Assembly: GCF_024807225.1 (NCBI RefSeq)
Contig: NZ_JANUCO010000001.1
Span: forward strand, 4,464,001 to 4,528,000
Source of the DNA: Chryseobacterium ginsenosidimutans
Lineage (GTDB): Bacteria; Bacteroidota; Bacteroidia; Flavobacteriales; Weeksellaceae
Length of the DNA stretch: 64,000 nt
Direction: 5' to 3'
Both the position numbers and the translations under genes were made by a program. Numbering within the stretch: position 1 is the first letter of the stretch; each line of letters starts with the position of its first letter. This document shows positions 45,152 to 55,323 of this stretch, one piece after another. The notes beneath the pieces are model-generated. The model saw only the letters and a list, made by a program, of their open reading frames with translations. It was not told the DNA's origin and did not search any database.

Positions 45152-46396
45152 ATGGAATTAAAAAGAGTAGTTGTAACCGGTTTTGGAGCAATAACGCCGA
45201 TTGGGAATAATGCAAAAGAATACTGGGAAAATCTTCTAAAAGGTGAGAGCGGTGCCGCTCCAATTACTCTTTTTGATGCCACAAACTTCAAAACAAAGTT
45301 CGCTTGCGAAGTGAAAAATTTCAATCCATTAGACCATTTCGATAAGAAAGAAGCTAAAAAAATGGATAGAAATACTCAACTTGGCATGGTTGCTGCCAGA
45401 GAAGCAGTAGCACATTCGCGAATTATTGAAGACAATGTAGACAAAAACAGAGTCGGAGTAATCTGGGGTTCAGGAATCGGAGGTTTAGAGACTTTTGAAA
45501 CTGAAGTATTGGGATGGGCAAATACGGATATTCCGAGATTCAACCCTTTCTTTATCCCTAAAATGATTGCTGATATCACTCCGGGACATATTTCTATTGA
45601 ATATGGTTTCCATGGACCGAATTATACGACTGTTTCTGCATGTGCGTCTTCAGCAAATGCTTTAATTGATTCTAAAATGCTGATCCAACTGGGAAAAGCA
45701 GACGTAATTGTATGTGGAGGCTCTGAAGCAGCCGTTACAGCAAGTGGTGTCGGTGGATTCAATGCAATGATGGCACTTTCTACAAGAAACGATGATCCTA
45801 CAACAGCTTCAAGACCTTTCGACAAAGACAGAGATGGTTTTGTATTGGGCGAAGGAGCAGGAACGATCATTCTTGAAGAATATGAGCACGCGGTAAAACG
45901 TGGAGCTACAATTTACGCAGAATTAAAAGGTGGAGGTCTTAGTGCAGATGCACATCACATGACGGCACCTCATCCTGAAGGTTTAGGAGCTTATCTGGTA
46001 ATGAAAAGTTGTTTAGAAGATGCAGGGTTAACTGCTGATGAAGTAGATCATATCAATATGCATGGTACATCTACTCCATTAGGAGACATTGCAGAATCTA
46101 ATGCAATTTCGAGATTATTAGGAGAGCACGCTTACGACATTCAGATTAATTCTACAAAATCAATGACGGGTCACCTTTTAGGTGCAGCCGGAGTTATTGA
46201 AGCTATTGCTGCGTTGGGAACTATTATTCATGGTATTGTTCCTCCTACCATCAACCATTTTACTGATGATGAAAATATCGACAGCAGACTGAACTTTACG
46301 TTCAACGAAGCTGCGAAGAAAGATGTAAAAGTAGCCATGAGCAATACTTTCGGGTTTGGTGGTCATAACGCTTGCGTTCTATTTACGAAAATCTAA
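45152..46396 (+). CDS. fabF: Beta-ketoacyl-ACP synthase II
   Basis: 414 residues. Catalytic triad Cys164 (VSACASSANA), His304 (NMHGTSTPLGD) and His341 (TGHLLGAAG) with Lys336, and the C-terminal GFGGHNA. KAS II condenses malonyl-ACP with acyl-ACP in fatty-acid elongation. It starts 33 bases after acpP. Confidence 0.97.
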   Translation: MELKRVVVTGFGAITPIGNNAKEYWENLLKGESGAAPITLFDATNFKTKFACEVKNFNPLDHFDKKEAKKMDRNTQLGMVAAREAVAHSRIIEDNVDKNRVGVIWGSGIGGLETFETEVLGWANTDIPRFNPFFIPKMIADITPGHISIEYGFHGPNYTTVSACASSANALIDSKMLIQLGKADVIVCGGSEAAVTASGVGGFNAMMALSTRNDDPTTASRPFDKDRDGFVLGEGAGTIILEEYEHAVKRGATIYAELKGGGLSADAHHMTAPHPEGLGAYLVMKSCLEDAGLTADEVDHINMHGTSTPLGDIAESNAISRLLGEHAYDIQINSTKSMTGHLLGAAGVIEAIAALGTIIHGIVPPTINHFTDDENIDSRLNFTFNEAAKKDVKVAMSNTFGFGGHNACVLFTKI

Positions 46397-46405
46397 ATTT
46401 ACTGA

Positions 46406-47167
46406 ATGGAGTTAAAGAAATACTTTTCTAAATTCCTTCTCAAACAAAGAAAAAGAAAACTAACCGAGAGAGATTACTTTCTCAGTAATGCACTCAGCAA
46501 AATAATTGGTACTGAGGTACAAAATGTTGCGCTTTACCGTGAAGCTTTTTCTTTAAAAAATTCTTCTAAAAATAAAGACAGTAATTACGAAAGGCTTGAA
46601 TTTTTAGGAGATTCTGTTTTGGGTACAATTATTTCTTGTCATTTGTTTCATACTTATCCTAAAGCTAATGAAGGGTATTTAACACAAATGAAATCTAAGA
46701 TTGTTAATAGGAAAAATCTTAATAAATTAGGAGAAGACTTAAAACTGACAGATCTTTTGCTAAAGCAGAATTCTGTGGCTTTGGGTGAAAATATCTCCGG
46801 AAATTTATTCGAAGCTTTAATCGGCGCTATTTATTTGGATTTCCAGTATGAAGCCTGCAAAAGGATTATTCTGGAAAGGCTTCTGACGGCTTCCGAGATT
46901 AATAAACTTGAGAACAAAATTGTAAGCTACAAAGGTCTTCTGCTCGAATGGAGCCAGAAGAAAAAAGTGAATATAAAGTACGAAACTTGCGAAGAAATTC
47001 AGGTGAATAAATCGATTGTTTTCCGATGTCATGTATGGCTTGGAGAAGAAAGAATCGCGAATGCCACAGAAACTTCCAAGAAAAAAGCAGAAGAAAAATC
47101 TGCACAAAGGGCATTTTATATTTTAAACAAAAAGGAAAATATACTTGGAAATCCAAAAACTTTATGA
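46406..47167 (+). CDS. rnc: Ribonuclease III
   Basis: 253 residues. The signature motif YERLEFLGDSVLG holds Glu65 and Asp69; the second acidic cluster is in NLFEALIGAIYLD. The double-stranded RNA-binding domain follows (SYKGLLLEWSQKKKV, then EERIANATETSKKKAEEKSAQRA). It processes rRNA and structured mRNA. It starts 9 bases after fabF and overlaps the next gene by 23 bases. Confidence 0.96.
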   Translation: MELKKYFSKFLLKQRKRKLTERDYFLSNALSKIIGTEVQNVALYREAFSLKNSSKNKDSNYERLEFLGDSVLGTIISCHLFHTYPKANEGYLTQMKSKIVNRKNLNKLGEDLKLTDLLLKQNSVALGENISGNLFEALIGAIYLDFQYEACKRIILERLLTASEINKLENKIVSYKGLLLEWSQKKKVNIKYETCEEIQVNKSIVFRCHVWLGEERIANATETSKKKAEEKSAQRAFYILNKKENILGNPKTL

Positions 47168-47618
47168 TCTTGATGATATAGAATTTGAAGATATTGCCAT
47201 AGCATTGGTAAGATTAGCAAAAAATATACCCGATCATGAGTTTTTCTACAAGGTTAATACTATAAACGACCTCACTTTTAAAAGAATTGAAGATCTTATT
47301 CTTCATGGGTCTTATTATGACTATTATTTTCCGAGATTTGAGGCTTATCACAAGTTTACAAAGACATGTTTTACTTTCATTTCGAACAAATCTTCTGAAA
47401 GTAAACAAAAAAAATTACAGACTGAACTCTTCTCACAAGAAGAAAATATTAAGTTTTTATTAAATAATCAGGTAGAAGTGCAATATATTTTGCATAGTTC
47501 GGAACAGTTTCCTGATTTTTCCGTAATTTTGCTCCCTGAAAATCTTGTATTTCCAATTCAAGATTACACACTAGGTTCTGAAGAAGAACTTTATCAAATT
47601 ATCCAGTATTATGAATAA
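47145..47618 (+). CDS. IPExxxVDY family protein
   Basis: 157 residues. The family's motif appears as LPENLVFPIQDY near the C-terminus; MEIQKLYDLDDIEFEDIAIALVRL begins the helical N-terminus. This is a Bacteroidota family of unknown function found between rnc and pyk. No membrane segment. The start is TTG at 47145 with AAAGGA seven to twelve bases ahead; no ATG serves the same N-terminus. It overlaps both neighbours (23 and 8 bases), implying translational coupling. Confidence 0.85.
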   Translation: MEIQKLYDLDDIEFEDIAIALVRLAKNIPDHEFFYKVNTINDLTFKRIEDLILHGSYYDYYFPRFEAYHKFTKTCFTFISNKSSESKQKKLQTELFSQEENIKFLLNNQVEVQYILHSSEQFPDFSVILLPENLVFPIQDYTLGSEEELYQIIQYYE

Positions 47619-49056
47619 GTATTTAAAGAAGACAAAAATTATCGCGACGCTTGGTCCGGCTTCCTCATCGAAGGAAGTGATGTTAGGGTTAATGAAAGCA
47701 GGTGTTGACATTTTCAGAATCAATTTTTCACATGCAGATTACGACTTAGTTCGATCAAATATTGAAATCATCAGAGAACTTAATAAAGAATATGGTTATT
47801 CTGTTGGTATTTTAGGAGATTTACAAGGTCCTAAGCTGAGAGTAGGTGTCGTAAAGGAAGGTTCTTACCTTAATCCTGGAGACATTCTTACCTTCACCAA
47901 TGAAAAAATGGAAGGAGATTCTACAAAAGTATTCATGACTTATCAACAGTTTCCTCAAGACGTAAAAGTTGGAGAGAAAATCCTTATTGATGACGGAAAA
48001 CTAATGTTGGAGGTTATTGAAACCAACTCAATAGACACTGTAAAAGCAAAAACAATTCAAGGGGGACCTCTAAGCTCTAAAAAAGGAGTAAACCTTCCCA
48101 ATACAAACGTTTCTCTTCCAGCATTGACGGAAAAAGATGTGCAGGATGCTAACTTCATGCTTGACATGGAGGTTGACTGGATCGCGTTATCATTCGTGCG
48201 TCATGCTCAGGATATTATCGATCTAAAAGAATTGATCAAAAAACATCCGAATGGTAAATACAAAACGCCAATTATTGCAAAAATCGAAAAACCTGAAGGT
48301 GTAAAAAATATCGACGAAATCCTATTGGAATGTGACGGCTTAATGGTTGCACGTGGAGATTTGGGTGTTGAAGTTCCAATGGAAGAAGTTCCGGCAATTC
48401 AGAAAACTTTAGTTGAGAAAGCAAGATTCTATTCTAAGCCTGTAATTATCGCTACTCAGATGATGGAAACGATGATTAACAGCTTAACGCCAACAAGAGC
48501 GGAAGTAAACGACGTTGCCAACTCTGTATTGGACGGAGCTGATGCGGTAATGCTTTCAGGAGAAACTTCTGTGGGTAGATATCCTGTTCAGGTGGTTGAA
48601 AATATGACTAAAATTGTGAAAAACATCGAGATGACACATTTTTATCAGCACAAAAACGAACCTATCGAGAAAGACTTCAACTGTATTGATGAGAGATTCA
48701 TCACCAACAGAGTATGTCTTGCTGCGGTAAGAATTGCCAAAACGACGAATGTTGCAGCAATCGTTACGTTAACAAGTTCTGGATACACAGCTTTCCAGCT
48801 TGCGGCACACAGACCAGATTCTCACATTATTGTTTACAGTGGAAACAAAAAAGTAATTACCATGCTGAACCTTCTTTGGGGTGTTCACGCGTATTATTAC
48901 GATATGAACAAATCTACTGATGAAACGATTATCCAAGTGAATATGCTTACTCACAACTCTGGTTTCATTGAAGCGGGAGACTTTGTAATCAACATCAATG
49001 CGACTCCATCTTATGAAGGCGGAAAAACAAATACATTGAGATTAACAAACGTGTAA
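47611..49056 (+). CDS. pyk: Pyruvate kinase
   Basis: 481 residues. TKIIATLGPASSS, the substrate loop FRINFSHADY, the catalytic Lys in PIIAKIEKPEG, GLMVARGDLGVE with its Mg ligands, ATQMMETMI and MLSGETSVGRYPVQVV follow in family order, with a C-terminal regulatory domain. It makes pyruvate and ATP from phosphoenolpyruvate. Last gene of the acpP-pyk run; a strong terminator follows. Confidence 0.97.
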   Translation: MNKYLKKTKIIATLGPASSSKEVMLGLMKAGVDIFRINFSHADYDLVRSNIEIIRELNKEYGYSVGILGDLQGPKLRVGVVKEGSYLNPGDILTFTNEKMEGDSTKVFMTYQQFPQDVKVGEKILIDDGKLMLEVIETNSIDTVKAKTIQGGPLSSKKGVNLPNTNVSLPALTEKDVQDANFMLDMEVDWIALSFVRHAQDIIDLKELIKKHPNGKYKTPIIAKIEKPEGVKNIDEILLECDGLMVARGDLGVEVPMEEVPAIQKTLVEKARFYSKPVIIATQMMETMINSLTPTRAEVNDVANSVLDGADAVMLSGETSVGRYPVQVVENMTKIVKNIEMTHFYQHKNEPIEKDFNCIDERFITNRVCLAAVRIAKTTNVAAIVTLTSSGYTAFQLAAHRPDSHIIVYSGNKKVITMLNLLWGVHAYYYDMNKSTDETIIQVNMLTHNSGFIEAGDFVININATPSYEGGKTNTLRLTNV

Positions 49057-49081
49057 ACAGAAAATTGCTTTTATATAAAAC

Positions 49082-49109
49082 AAAACTCCCGAATATTTTC
49101 GGGAGTTTT
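49082..49109 (+). terminator. Terminator after pyk
   Basis: 12-bp perfect arms (AAAACTCCCGAA and its complement) with a 4-base loop, ending in GTTTTGTT. Confidence 0.85.
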
Positions 49110-49283
49110 GTTATTTGAAATTAGAATTATAAAGTCCTTGATAATTATTAATATTAAAAAAAATCATTATTAACAAGATATAATTTTTAAGGTAAATTCC
49201 TTTTGAGACTTCTAAAATTTTGATTTTAATACATTTATACTTATAATTTATTGTAATTTTAATACAAAATTAATTCACCAAAT

Positions 49284-51686
49284 ATGAAAAAACTCTTTCT
49301 CTTATGTGTTATAATTTTGGGAATAAGTATCTATGCTCAGACCAACGTTGCTGCCTATACTTTTTCTAAAACTACAGGTGGAACTTATATACCAATTACA
49401 GGTGGAACCAAGCTATTTCCGTCTGGAACTAACTCAACATATGATGATGAGATTTCACCAGCTATTACACTATCATCTCCTTTTATTTTTGGTGGTGTTA
49501 CGATTAGTAAAGTGTATGTAAGTACAAATGGTTTTATAACTTTTGAATCCGCACCTTCACCAACAAATTATACCCCTTTAAATATTACAGCGAATGATAA
49601 AGGAGCTATATCGGCGTTTGGTCAAAACGGAGGATTTTCTCCTTCAGATAATCCTCAGCCAACCGGTAATCATGAGGTAAGATATCAGGATTTAGGAAAT
49701 GAATTTGTTGTTCAGTGGCAGAATCATGCAAGTTACGATAACAGATTTACTGAAAATCTTAATTTTCAAATCCGCTTAAATTATACTACTGGAGTTATTA
49801 ACATTGTTTACGGAAGCTGTACGGATCCAGGACCTGCCTCTTACTCAGGCGCTACACCACAAGTCGGAATAAGAGGAAATACGAACAATTATATGAACAA
49901 TGTAAGCCCGCTTACAATTTACAATGCTCCGATAGGCACAACCTGTGATTGGAGTAATGCCGTTACGGGAACTTCCACCACAAGTACGATGATCTTTTCC
50001 GGATTTATTAATCCAAATATTAAAATCCCATCAGGATTGCAATATACATGGACTCCTGGTACTCAATTACCGGTAAGAACTTTGGGCTCTATATCCGCGA
50101 TAACAACCAATAGTGTAAACGTAGGCTGGACAGCCGCATCGGGAGCTACTGGTTATAATATTCAGTATAGAACTTTTGGAAGTTGTGACTGGACAAACTT
50201 TACTGGAAATCCCGTTTCTGGAACTAATGCTACACTTACAGGGTTAAATGAGGGTACTAAATATCAGCTTCAAATACAGGCTTTGAAAGGTAGTGTACAG
50301 TCGACCTATTCCCATATCCCAAGTTCATCATTAAGCCCCGATCCACAGGCAGGCTCTTTTACGACGACAGCAAATTGCGCAACAACAATTTCATCTCTAT
50401 CTTATACCACCATTACACCTAATTCAGCTACTATAACGTGGCTTACTTTTACAGTGTTCCCCAATAATGGATATGAATATTATTACAGTACATCACCTAT
50501 TCTTCCTACTAACACTACAATACCATCAGGTTCTGCTCCTCCCAATGCACCTGTAAATACTGCACTTATATCAGGATTAACACCTAATACTACATATTAT
50601 TTTTGGGTAAGAGGAAACTGTGATGGAATTAATAAAGGAGGATGGTCTAATACCGGCGTTTTTAAAACCACTACTCTTTGCCCATCATCTGTATCTGTTT
50701 CAAATAATGAAGCCGGAACAAGTGCATCTCCAACGATAAGTTGGACAGCAGTAAATGGTGCAGCTGGCTATAAGTTAAAAATTGGAACTACTTCGGGTGG
50801 AAATGATGTAGTAGATGCTGACATCGCAGGCAATGTAACCAATTATATTATTAGTACTCCATTAGCTAGTTCAACATCATATTATTATTCTGTAACTGCA
50901 TATACAGCTGCATCCACAATCCCGACAACACCTTGTGAGATCAGGATGTTTAAAACACCGTGTGATGCTTTGAATGTTCCTTATTCTCTAGATTTTGAAA
51001 ATGTCGTTACTCCTGCATTACCAGACTGTACAACTTCTTCCGGTTGGAAGACGAAACAAGGAAGTGGATCTTTTGCTACAAGTACAAAAGTTTTAATATA
51101 CGAATCTACAAGTGGTTCCGCAAATTCATGGTTCTTTACGAGGGGGGTAAATTTAACTGCTGGTACGGCATACAATATTTCTTTTAAATATGCTAAAGGA
51201 CCGTTTCAGGAAAAGCTAAAAGTTGTGTATGGAACTTCTGCTACGGTGGCAGGTATGACCAACATAATTGCAGATTACCCTAATATAACAAATAATATTG
51301 TAAACTCAGAATCTATTAATTTTACTCCTACTGTTTCAGGTATTTATTACTTTGGATTTAATATATATTCTAATAATTTTAGTTTTAATATTTTATCAAT
51401 TGATGATATTAATATTAATGAAGTCGCAAACCTTGCCACTATTGAAACTTCCGGAAGTAAAGATCAAATTAAAATATATCCAATCCCATTCTCAGAAAAT
51501 ATTACTATTTCAGATGTTACAAATGTTAAAAGTATCTCAATTATAGATGTTTCAGGAAAATTATTAAAAACATTTAATAAACAGACTTCAACGCTTGATT
51601 TAAAAGATTTAATTTCAGGTGTATATATGGTTGTATTAACCATGAAAGATGGTTCTAAACAATCAGTAAAAGTTATTAAGAAGTAG
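49284..51686 (+). CDS. FN3-containing secreted protein with T9SS type A sorting domain
   Basis: 800 residues. A signal peptide (1-19, ending ISIYAQ), then a lectin-like N-terminal domain (YTFSKTTGGTYIPITGG and NFQIRLNYTTGVINIVYGS), two to three fibronectin type III modules (VNVGWTAASGATGYNIQYRTFG; ATITWLTFTVFPNNGYEYYYS), a jelly-roll domain (YSLDFENVVTPALPDCTTSSGW) and a T9SS type A end (IYPIPFSENITISDV, SGVYMVVLTMKDG). It should be exported to the cell surface. Binding partner unknown. Codon use looks slightly more AT-rich than its neighbours. Confidence 0.87.
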   Translation: MKKLFLLCVIILGISIYAQTNVAAYTFSKTTGGTYIPITGGTKLFPSGTNSTYDDEISPAITLSSPFIFGGVTISKVYVSTNGFITFESAPSPTNYTPLNITANDKGAISAFGQNGGFSPSDNPQPTGNHEVRYQDLGNEFVVQWQNHASYDNRFTENLNFQIRLNYTTGVINIVYGSCTDPGPASYSGATPQVGIRGNTNNYMNNVSPLTIYNAPIGTTCDWSNAVTGTSTTSTMIFSGFINPNIKIPSGLQYTWTPGTQLPVRTLGSISAITTNSVNVGWTAASGATGYNIQYRTFGSCDWTNFTGNPVSGTNATLTGLNEGTKYQLQIQALKGSVQSTYSHIPSSSLSPDPQAGSFTTTANCATTISSLSYTTITPNSATITWLTFTVFPNNGYEYYYSTSPILPTNTTIPSGSAPPNAPVNTALISGLTPNTTYYFWVRGNCDGINKGGWSNTGVFKTTTLCPSSVSVSNNEAGTSASPTISWTAVNGAAGYKLKIGTTSGGNDVVDADIAGNVTNYIISTPLASSTSYYYSVTAYTAASTIPTTPCEIRMFKTPCDALNVPYSLDFENVVTPALPDCTTSSGWKTKQGSGSFATSTKVLIYESTSGSANSWFFTRGVNLTAGTAYNISFKYAKGPFQEKLKVVYGTSATVAGMTNIIADYPNITNNIVNSESINFTPTVSGIYYFGFNIYSNNFSFNILSIDDININEVANLATIETSGSKDQIKIYPIPFSENITISDVTNVKSISIIDVSGKLLKTFNKQTSTLDLKDLISGVYMVVLTMKDGSKQSVKVIKK

Positions 51687-51710
51687 TCTTAAATGTTGTA
51701 CTGTAAAAAT

Positions 51711-51745
51711 AATCCGTCTCACAGCAATAAACTGTGAGACGGATT
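51711..51745. terminator. Bidirectional terminator between converging genes
   Basis: Perfect 14-bp arms (AATCCGTCTCACAG and its complement) with a 7-base loop, 25 bases after the T9SS gene; the minus-strand side is followed by ATTTTTAC. Confidence 0.8.
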
Positions 51746-51847
51746 ATTATACCATCATCGTTATTTATTATCTTATTCTTTCATTTAAAAATTAAAAAAA
51801 ACTCATATAAAAAAGATAAAAAGAAAGACCGAAAAAGAGTACGTATT

Positions 51848-53140
51848 TTAATTTCCAACAACAGTCTTCGCGGTCACAAATTCTTTTAGAGCCAATAAAG
51901 AAAGCTCTGTTCCATATCCGGAAGCTTTTGATCCACCGAAAGGAAAACGAGGATCAGAACTCGTCATTCTATTAATATTTACCGTTCCGGATTCTAGGTT
52001 TTCAATAAAAAATAACTGACGGTCTTTGTTTGCCGTCCACACAGAATTTGAAAGCCCGAAAGGAATATCATTCGCCATCTGTAAAGCTTCTTCATCGTTT
52101 TTAGCGACCATTATCATTCCAAGAGGTCCGAAAAGCTCTTCTTGCAAAATAGCATTTCCCTGTTGTACTCTAATTAATCCCGGCTTAAATTCATTATCAG
52201 AAATTCTCTCTAAAGGAATAATAATTTCTGCGCCGTTTTCTAATGCTTTATTAAATTGCTTTTCCAACTCATCTGCCAAATCCGGTCTTGCCATTCCTGC
52301 AATAACGGTTTCTTTGTTCATAGGATCTCCCAAAACATAGGTTTGATATTCTGCAATGAATTTCGGAAGAAATACATCTTCAATTTTTTCATCAACGATA
52401 AATCTTTTTGCAGCAGTACAAGTTTGTCCGCAATTTTGAAGTCTCGATTTCACTCCTGCTTTTGCAGCTTCATCCAAATCGGCATCATCCAAAATAATAA
52501 AAGCATCACTTCCGCCCAATTCAAGCAAAGATTTTTTGATGTTCAAACCGGCTATTGAAGCGACTTCACCACCTGCTTTTCCGCTTCCTGTTAAACTCAC
52601 TCCTTTTACAGCGTCATGTTCAAGAATCTCCTTTACTTCTTTGTGTCCCACTTCAAGATGCTGGAAAATACCTTCCGGAAAACCAGCTTCCAAAAGAACT
52701 TCTACAATTGCATTTCCGCTTCCGAAACAAATGGAAGCATGTTTCAAAACAACCGTATTTCCTGCTAACATTGCGGGAACTGCAAATCTCAAAACCTGCC
52801 AAAAAGGGAAATTCCAAGGCATTACTCCTAAGATTACACCTTTTGGAACATAATGAACTTCAGAATATGCAAATTCAGAATCAATTTTTTCCGGCATCAG
52901 AATATTTTCAGCATCTGCATAATAATTCATCATTAAAGCACATTTTTCCACCTCAGCAATCGACTGTGAAATCGGCTTATTCATTTCTGTTGTAATGATT
53001 GTACCAAATTTTTCAGAATTGTTTTTTAAGATTTCCGCTGCTTTTGCAATGAGTTTTTGTCTGTCTTCGAATGGCACTTTTTTCCATTCTGAAAATGCCT
53101 TATCTGCTTTAATAAGTTTATTTTCAATTGATTGTTCCAT
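51848..53140 (-). CDS. NAD(P)-dependent aldehyde dehydrogenase, succinate-semialdehyde type (Sad/YneI-like)
   Basis: 430 residues, about 30 shorter than usual class members, as in the YneI subgroup. Catalytic Cys241 (NCGQTCTAAKR), general base Glu207 (LLELGGSD) and Asn110 (MPWNFPFW) are present, with the coenzyme motif SLTGSGKAGG. The C-terminal PFGGSKASGYGTE is typical. It oxidises an aldehyde, probably succinate semialdehyde, in the cytoplasm; the substrate is inferred by resemblance. Confidence 0.9.
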   Translation of the reverse strand: MEQSIENKLIKADKAFSEWKKVPFEDRQKLIAKAAEILKNNSEKFGTIITTEMNKPISQSIAEVEKCALMMNYYADAENILMPEKIDSEFAYSEVHYVPKGVILGVMPWNFPFWQVLRFAVPAMLAGNTVVLKHASICFGSGNAIVEVLLEAGFPEGIFQHLEVGHKEVKEILEHDAVKGVSLTGSGKAGGEVASIAGLNIKKSLLELGGSDAFIILDDADLDEAAKAGVKSRLQNCGQTCTAAKRFIVDEKIEDVFLPKFIAEYQTYVLGDPMNKETVIAGMARPDLADELEKQFNKALENGAEIIIPLERISDNEFKPGLIRVQQGNAILQEELFGPLGMIMVAKNDEEALQMANDIPFGLSNSVWTANKDRQLFFIENLESGTVNINRMTSSDPRFPFGGSKASGYGTELSLLALKEFVTAKTVVGN

Positions 53141-53279
53141 AATGTAATTTCTGTTTTTAAATCCAAATCAATGAATTTAATTAATGCTTCTTCTTAAGCA
53201 TCGTGAAAGCAACAAATTTTGTTCCTTAAGGTTAAATAAAATAGTGATTTTCTCTATGAGAAAAATATAATTTTTTGGT

Positions 53280-54194
53280 TTAGATCATAAACCATTCATT
53301 CATAAGTGTTGCTGCCAATCTCGCCGTTCTGTCCTGAATATCATAGCTTGGATTAACTTCTGCCACATCTAAGGCTAATAATTTTTCATTTTTCAACATA
53401 TGTCTGTAAAAATGCATAAATGTCGCATCCGCAAAAATCCCGTTATAAGCCGAAGCCGAAACTCCGGGAGCAATCGAGGCGTTAAAAACATCCATACAAA
53501 TCGTTAAATAAGCATAATCTACACTCTCCAGCAATTCATCAATCCGCTGATAAATTGACGGAAGATTTTCAAAGAAAAGTTCATCTGCCAAAATATATTT
53601 CATCCCATATTGATGAGCCGTATCAAATAATTTCAACGTATTAGAATTTCTCTGAATCCCGATATGCAAAGAATTGATCTCACCTTCCTGGGCAATCTGC
53701 CAAAATCCGGTTCCGGAAGTCGGTCCTACTCCATTTTCAGGCTGTCTGTTGTCAAAATGAGCGTCGATATTGATGATCCCGATTTTTTGTTCGGGAAAAG
53801 CGGTTTTTAGTCCTAAATAATGAGCATAGGTAACTTCATGTCCACCGCCTAAAACCATGGATTTTCCTCCTTTCAATAAAACTTTGGAGACCTTTTTGGC
53901 AAGAGTATGCTGAGTGTTTTCCAAATCTCCGTCGTCACAGGTGATATTTCCAAAATCAAGCAATGAAAAATCAGGTAGAATCACGGGAAAATTAGACATA
54001 TTTTTCCTGATAATATCCGGAGCATCTTTTGCACCCTGTCTTCCTTTATTCCTTCGAACGCCTTCATCCACAGCAAATCCGTGTAAAACGAAATCTTTAG
54101 TTGAGATCGCATCGTAATTATTCTCTTCTCTCACCCTCTGAAACATCCTGTGATAAAGAAGTTCTTCACCGTCTAGTCTTCCTTCCCAAATCAT
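53280..54194 (-). CDS. hutG: Formimidoylglutamase (arginase family)
   Basis: 304 residues. Mn-site motifs are GGGHEVTYAHYLG (His119) and INIDAHFDNR (Asp144, His146, Asp148). The third motif reads TICMDVF, where the first Asp of the usual S-x-D-x-D is Cys233. APGVSASAYNG matches the family. It cleaves formimidoylglutamate to glutamate and formamide in histidine breakdown. hutI lies upstream in the same direction, separated by two unknown genes; hutH and hutU are not in the window. Confidence 0.88.
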   Translation of the reverse strand: MIWEGRLDGEELLYHRMFQRVREENNYDAISTKDFVLHGFAVDEGVRRNKGRQGAKDAPDIIRKNMSNFPVILPDFSLLDFGNITCDDGDLENTQHTLAKKVSKVLLKGGKSMVLGGGHEVTYAHYLGLKTAFPEQKIGIINIDAHFDNRQPENGVGPTSGTGFWQIAQEGEINSLHIGIQRNSNTLKLFDTAHQYGMKYILADELFFENLPSIYQRIDELLESVDYAYLTICMDVFNASIAPGVSASAYNGIFADATFMHFYRHMLKNEKLLALDVAEVNPSYDIQDRTARLAATLMNEWFMI

Positions 54195-54197
54195 GAT

Positions 54198-55310
54198 TTA
54201 ATTATTTTGATTTACATTATATCGTTCAAAACTCTGCCAATATTTGTCTTTGTAAATTTCTAATGACATTTTATATTCGGAATGATCATTTATTATTGTA
54301 CCCAGAACTTTGGAAGGCTTTCTGAAATCTTTACTTGCAAAATAAATCTCTCTAACGTTATCCGCACTTTCTCTGCCAATATAAATGTTCCCATCTTCGC
54401 TTTTAAGATTTTGAAAAGCAGCTTCTTCAATATCATTTAATTTTTCGTAGTCTTCCTTTTCAGGAAGTCCATTATTTTGTTCTCCGTTATACTCAATTTT
54501 CAGAACAGAAATCCACGGATAAGAAGCTTTAGCGTCATACTTTAACGAGGTGGTATTAATTGTGGCAATTAAGGGTAATCCATTCTTTAAAATAGCTTCA
54601 AGAACTGTATAAGCATCTTCTTCCCCAAAATCTTTCACATCTTTATACTTTTCTGTAAACTCTCTTTCGCGCCATAATAAAAAATCTTTCAGCTTAGAAA
54701 TCGGTACCAGTTCTTTTTCTGCCTCATTTTTTCCGATCACGTTAAAAGTATCGATCTGAGTCGCAAAATTGAGTTCACCTAAGAAGTTATCCAGAAAAAT
54801 ACAGACTCCGGTTACAGCAGAATTCTTGTTTTCTGCATTTAAATCTTCATAAACAAAAGTAATGTCGATCTCATCAGGATAACCTTCGATTTCATTGGCA
54901 TAAAAGAAAATATTATCCCCCGAAAATTTGTAACCTTCCATTTCAATTCCGCTGGTAAGATTCATTTTCGGTTTTAATGCTGTAAATTTCCAGCCATCCA
55001 ATTTCGGAGCAACGGCAATAATTTCTTCTGCAAAAACAATATTTTTAATTTCTCCTTCTACCGTAATAATGAGTTCGGCGGTTGTGTCATCACTCATTCC
55101 TGCAAGAAAATAATACCCTTCATTGATCTGTTTGAGCTTCGGTGCAATAATATCAAAAAAATTAGTCTCGATATTATTTTGGATTTTTACCTCTTCATAA
55201 AATTCTTTTTCTTTAGTGATAAACCAATCCCAAAAATCTTGATAAGTTCTGATTTCACTATCTTTCTCAGTAGTTTTTTTTATTCCTGAGAACCTGTCTA
55301 AAATTCCCAT
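54198..55310 (-). CDS. Protein with a C-terminal DUF695-like domain
   Basis: 370 residues, soluble and acidic, without signal peptide. Two unequal halves: residues ~20-190 (DFWDWFITKEKEFYEEV, EGEIKNIVFAEEIIAVAPKLDGWKFTALKP) resemble a conserved region found in uncharacterised Bacteroidota proteins, and residues ~240-365 (YPWISVLKIEYNGEQNNGLPEKEDYEKLNDIEEA) look like DUF695. No active site recognised. It lies 3 bases upstream of hutG and 13 after a small membrane protein, so it probably shares the hut transcript. Confidence 0.7.
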   Translation of the reverse strand: MGILDRFSGIKKTTEKDSEIRTYQDFWDWFITKEKEFYEEVKIQNNIETNFFDIIAPKLKQINEGYYFLAGMSDDTTAELIITVEGEIKNIVFAEEIIAVAPKLDGWKFTALKPKMNLTSGIEMEGYKFSGDNIFFYANEIEGYPDEIDITFVYEDLNAENKNSAVTGVCIFLDNFLGELNFATQIDTFNVIGKNEAEKELVPISKLKDFLLWREREFTEKYKDVKDFGEEDAYTVLEAILKNGLPLIATINTTSLKYDAKASYPWISVLKIEYNGEQNNGLPEKEDYEKLNDIEEAAFQNLKSEDGNIYIGRESADNVREIYFASKDFRKPSKVLGTIINDHSEYKMSLEIYKDKYWQSFERYNVNQNN

Positions 55311-55323
55311 ATCATTTTTGTTT

